Source of the DNA: Metabacillus litoralis
Lineage (GTDB): Bacteria > Bacillota > Bacilli > Bacillales > Bacillaceae
Reading direction: 5' to 3'
DNA length: 64,000 bases
Assembly (NCBI RefSeq): GCF_020524045.1
Contig: NZ_JAIVKL010000008.1
Coordinates: 1 to 64,000 of the forward strand
The notes below the pieces were generated by a model, which did not search any database, was not told the origin of the DNA, and worked only from the letters and a program-made list of their open reading frames with translations. Each line of letters opens with the position of its first letter. Within the stretch, counting starts at the first letter, position 1. The position numbers and the translations under genes are program-made. Below, in pieces: positions 61,117 through 64,000 of this stretch.

Positions 61117-61584
61117 ATGGTTTTGACATTGTATCAAATAAAGAAATTAAATCTTGAAGATTATTATAAGTGCAGTAATATATGGGAAATGGAAAAGAAA
61201 TTGAAAATGGCTAAAATGATATATGAGGAATTAGTAAGTGGTACTAGAATTACTTTTATTTATTGAGAGAACAACGAGTTTATAGGTGAAGGATCATTAG
61301 TTTTTCAAAACAATGATCCAGATTATACTATTCCAGATAAACGAATTTATCTATCTCGTATGATTGTTAAAGAAGAATATCGTAATCGTGGAATAGGTGG
61401 CGTTATTGTTGATTATTTAATTGATTATGCTAAACAACTCGGATAATAGGAAATAACGCTTGGTGTAGATATAGATAACATAAACGCAAGACACCTATAT
61501 GAAAAAAAGGGGTTTACAACCGTATTATATCTTGGTGAAGATGATTATGGCGAATATATAAAACTTTTAAAAATATTAAGATAG
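61117..61584 (+). pseudogene. GNAT acetyltransferase gene with three in-frame stops
   Basis: The frame opens LTLYQIKKLNLEDYYKCSNI, meets TGA at 61264-61266, continues ENNEFIGEGSLVFQNNDPDY and LSRMIVKEEYRNRGIGGVIV, meets TAA TAG at 61444-61449, then EITLGVDIDNINARHLYEKK and GFTTVLYLGEDDYG to 61584. The acetyl-CoA site RNRGIG is intact in sequence, but the gene is dead. GAGAGGG-like bases precede the start. Confidence 0.85.
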
Positions 61585-61628
61585 ATTTAATGAGTATTAT
61601 GATGAATGTGTGAGAATTTATTTTTACA

Positions 61629-61699
61629 AACAGGGCATTTCTTCAAGAAGAATAAGCACCTTATTTACCAAAAATAAAGGAACAAGTTTGTTCAATAAG
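61629..61699 (+). repeat. Array repeat, last copy seen
   Basis: CAGGGCATTTCTTC-AA-GAAGAATAAGCACC followed by TATTTACC and GGAACAAGTTTGTTCAATAAG. Confidence 0.65.
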
Positions 61700-61833
61700 A
61701 AACACAAAAGGAAGAGCATTTACTGTAAAATAAGATTTGACATATAAGTGTCTAATACAAAAGTAATGTAAAAAATTGAGATGAAGCACATTCGTATTAT
61801 TAGTGACAAAATAAAAAAATATGGAGGTTAGTA

Positions 61834-62121
61834 ATGTTATTTTTGATATTTGGGGTTATTGCAATAGTAGCAACATGTATAAATCTATATATGTATAAAA
61901 CAGGAAAGGATTATAAGCTTGCTATGGCAATAGGACTATCATTTACAGCATTAACACTTTGTGCAGAATACAGTCTTATATACAGGTGGATAGAAGTGGA
62001 AGATTGGTCAGCTTTAATGGATGTAGTACCTGGTATGGAAAAGGCATTATGGTTTTTGACAATTGTTTCGATCATACTAAATATAGCACCTATACTTTTA
62101 GAATTAAAACGAAAGAAATAA
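61834..62121 (+). CDS. Three-helix membrane protein
   Basis: The ATG at 61834 follows TGGAGGT. The 95-residue protein has helices at about 2-18, 28-46 and 70-88 and a basic end (ELKRKK). Unnamed Bacillus family. Confidence 0.65.
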   Translation: MLFLIFGVIAIVATCINLYMYKTGKDYKLAMAIGLSFTALTLCAEYSLIYRWIEVEDWSALMDVVPGMEKALWFLTIVSIILNIAPILLELKRKK

Positions 62122-62269
62122 TAATCACTTATTGTCTCATTATTTATATAATATGCAATTAATGTGTAAGTCTTTATGTATGATACTATCTAATTTATTA
62201 CTCAAATAATAGATTAGTGGATTAGAAGGATAAGAAGCATTGTGATGATAAAAATGAAAGGTGAAAAAA

Positions 62270-63037
62270 ATGGATAAAATTAGAGAAATGATAGAAGAAA
62301 AAGACGAAAAAATTGCACAGCTAGAAAGACAATTAAGAGAATTAAATGAAGCACAACAACAAAGTGCTGCGACTATTTCGGTAGGTCAAAACTCAAGATA
62401 TTTATCTTCACCGCAAGGAATATCTAAATCTTTCTTGAATTTTGGTAGATTGAAGAATTTTTTAATTATTGCCATCGTTATTTTTTTAGCTCTAGTCATC
62501 GCTTTAGGAGGAACCCGGTTATTTGCGGACAGTACCTCCAAACAAGAGTCTGTCACGTTTGTTGAACGTGTACAAGAGCTAGCCACTTTGGCAACTGCTG
62601 AGGCTCATATGAAAGAGGTTCTACACCAAGAGGATAATAAGAAGTTCTTGAATATCAATTTACCAGGAACAAAGCGAGAAGTTTTATTAGTTGTACCTGC
62701 AACGGTTATTGCAGGTGTTGATTTGAAAGGGATTACTTCTAATGACATGGTTATTAATGAAGAAACAAAAGAAATAGATATTACTCTTCCTCATGCAGAG
62801 ATTATCCAGGAACCATCAGTACAGATGGATAAAATACAAGCCTTGGACAAAAATGGGCTTTTCCGTGATGATGTGAAAATGGATGAGGGATTTGAGTTGG
62901 CCGCAGAAGCACAAGAGAAAATTCGTCAAGGAGCCATCTCTAGTGGTTTACTAGATTCTGCAGAGAAAAATGCAGAAAAAGTGTTAAAGGAATTTTTTAA
63001 GAATGATGGTTATACGGTAAATGTCACGTTTAACTAA
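62270..63037 (+). CDS. DUF4230 protein
   Basis: The ATG at 62270 follows GAAAGGTG. The 255-residue protein has an N-terminal coiled coil (MIEEKDEKIAQLERQLRELN), a membrane helix (about 66-83), and the DUF4230 domain outside (SVTFVERVQELATLATAEAH; LLVVPATVIAGVDLKGITSN; GAISSGLLDSAEKNAEKVLK). The family is widespread and its role is unknown. Confidence 0.88.
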   Translation: MDKIREMIEEKDEKIAQLERQLRELNEAQQQSAATISVGQNSRYLSSPQGISKSFLNFGRLKNFLIIAIVIFLALVIALGGTRLFADSTSKQESVTFVERVQELATLATAEAHMKEVLHQEDNKKFLNINLPGTKREVLLVVPATVIAGVDLKGITSNDMVINEETKEIDITLPHAEIIQEPSVQMDKIQALDKNGLFRDDVKMDEGFELAAEAQEKIRQGAISSGLLDSAEKNAEKVLKEFFKNDGYTVNVTFN

Positions 63038-63503
63038 TAGGACAGGCCTTGCCTTTACTAGGGGCTATAGAGGTTTATCAAATTTCAGTTATTTTTGGAC
63101 TCTTTGCTATTGTGTGGTTGCACTAGATTTCAACTAAAGGAAATACCCACCCATTCTTAGATTTTCATAGTGGTCAACAAGCTAAGAAGGTTTTTTTCCT
63201 AGCTTAACGGGCTATAGCTTCATCTCTAATCTATCATTCTAGCCAAGAGGACTCCTTCCTCAAAAATTCGTTAAAATTTTAGGTGGGAGGTGAATTGGCG
63301 GTTTTGAGTTTTCCTACTGGGATGGTTATAACAATTATGGTAATATACCCTTATGCGAACTAGCGTTTGGGTTTGAGAATCAAATGGTAAACTACAAAAC
63401 AATGCACATTTGGGTCCAAAAAGGTCATCGCATGCATGGATATTTTCAAGAAATCTGTCTAAACGCAAAGAACATGCACAACACGACCAACTTTTATATC
63501 CGG
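63038..63503. other. Non-coding stretch with repeat-like pieces
   Basis: AAGCTA...TAGCTT at about 63180-63205 can form a weak hairpin followed by AACGGGCTATAG, reminiscent of the array repeat. The rest, to the recombinase remnant, shows no gene of its own. Confidence 0.35.
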
Positions 63504-63620
63504 CAGATTTTTACCGGTTTAACTCAAGAGTATTTAGGACATAGATCAACAGAAACGACACTTAGATATGCAAAGATTACTCATGAGCGAAAGCGAGAGC
63601 AGCATAAAAAAAGTATTTGA
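63504..63620 (+). pseudogene. Tyrosine recombinase (integrase) C-terminal remnant
   Basis: The frame ends LTQEYLGHRSTETTLRYAKI and THERKREQHKKSI. LGHRSTETTLRYAKI is the C-terminal active-site stretch of phage/Xer-type tyrosine recombinases, with the conserved His and the nucleophilic Tyr. Nothing upstream in this frame is homologous, so it is a truncated remnant. It stands about 1.8 kb after the last array repeat. Confidence 0.65.
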
Positions 63621-63686
63621 TTAGATACTGATAACCAGAAATTCCTAATATCTTTTGATTCATATTGTTTAATAAAGAATCTCTAA

Positions 63687-64000
63687 TTAAGACATATCAT
63701 AATCATTATTGAAAATACGTCTTATCACAGACATTGTAAATCTAACTAATAAAAATGAAAATGAGAGAGAATAAAATGTAGTTTTCCAATTCCATCCATT
63801 TTTATATTTAACAAGTCGTGTATTTTTTTCTAACCATAACTCAGTAATAGTCATCGGTATGCTGAAGTACAGAACTTTTAAAAGGCATTGAATGATGCGA
63901 GAATCCTTAGTTAATTGATTATAAAAGACACATATAATTGGAAATAGTATGTAATCAAATAACAAGCTTGTCTTAACTTGTTTTAGTAATCGAGTGGGGT
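63687..64000 (-). CDS. CBO0543-like membrane protein (5' part beyond the window)
   Basis: The frame is open from the right edge to 63687. It contains LLFDYILFPIICVFYNQLTK, LKVLYFSIPMTITELWLEKN and a Trp/Tyr-rich part KYKNGWNWKTTFYSLSFSF. This is the pattern of CBO0543 family membrane proteins. The true start lies beyond position 64000. Confidence 0.65.
   Translation of the reverse strand, partial: PTRLLKQVKTSLLFDYILFPIICVFYNQLTKDSRIIQCLLKVLYFSIPMTITELWLEKNTRLVKYKNGWNWKTTFYSLSFSFLLVRFTMSVIRRIFNNDYDMS

Noticed and set aside
63271-63468. 65-codon minus-strand frame
   Set aside because: It has unusual composition, no ribosome site, and no family resemblance.

Overview
The window looks like chromosomal DNA from a Bacillaceae bacterium (Bacillus sensu lato). 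The DNA is AT-rich. Most genes have strong AAGGAGG-type ribosome binding sites, and many start at TTG or GTG. Families typical of this group are present: a SpoIIP-type domain, SigX-like ECF sigma factors, DUF4230, DUF4269, a LURP-one/YxjI-like protein, a second methionine aminopeptidase, and a class D sortase with an acidic LPXTA-like substrate. No rRNA, tRNA or CRISPR array was seen. All assignments come from reading the sequence; no database search was run.

Layout. Positions 1-510 hold the right end of an IS200/IS605-type element (TnpB tail and omega-RNA-like end) sitting inside a clpP paralogue whose 3' part remains. Positions 590-3550 hold a DUF3298-like gene, a gene remnant next to a GC-rich palindromic repeat, and two secreted or lipoprotein genes. 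From about 3.6 to 55 kb runs a very unusual array of short, mostly single-gene units, nearly all on the + strand. They encode small membrane proteins, lipoproteins, a histidine phosphatase, an ABM monooxygenase, a racemase, HD and HAD hydrolases, GNAT, Nudix, a methyltransferase, GrpB, DUF4269, DUF4240 and others. Two ECF sigma/anti-sigma operons, a divergent LysE exporter/XRE-cupin pair, a divergent VOC/WYL-regulator pair, mapB and a sugar dehydrogenase are embedded. From 55.6 to 60.8 kb the content is more conventional: PAP2 phosphatase plus phosphoesterase, then an acidic surface protein plus class D sortase flanked by two decayed lipoprotein-like genes, then an acyltransferase. After two more array repeats, 61.8-64 kb has a small membrane protein, a DUF4230 protein, a remnant of a tyrosine recombinase, and a gene running off the right edge.

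The main discovery candidate is the spacer between the array genes. At least 35 places carry a degenerate structured repeat of about 60-80 bases. It has a CTAACGGGTGC-like left arm, then a hairpin with a T run (an intrinsic terminator just after the stop codon), then a second palindrome of the form CTAACGnaGCAGGTTAG, often extended by GTTCAA/TTGAAC. Loop and T run stay similar while stem bases change together, so the structure is selected. The next gene follows with its own ribosome binding site. The gene content (GNAT, Nudix, VOC, small membrane proteins, orphans), the single orientation, the one-gene units and the many decayed units resemble an integron-type cassette array, but no integron integrase or canonical attC was seen. 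Whether these repeats are recombination sites, mobile terminators or something else is inference.

At least sixteen genes look broken or show a disrupted reading frame (nonsense codons, frameshifts, truncations), so the region appears to gain and lose genes rapidly.
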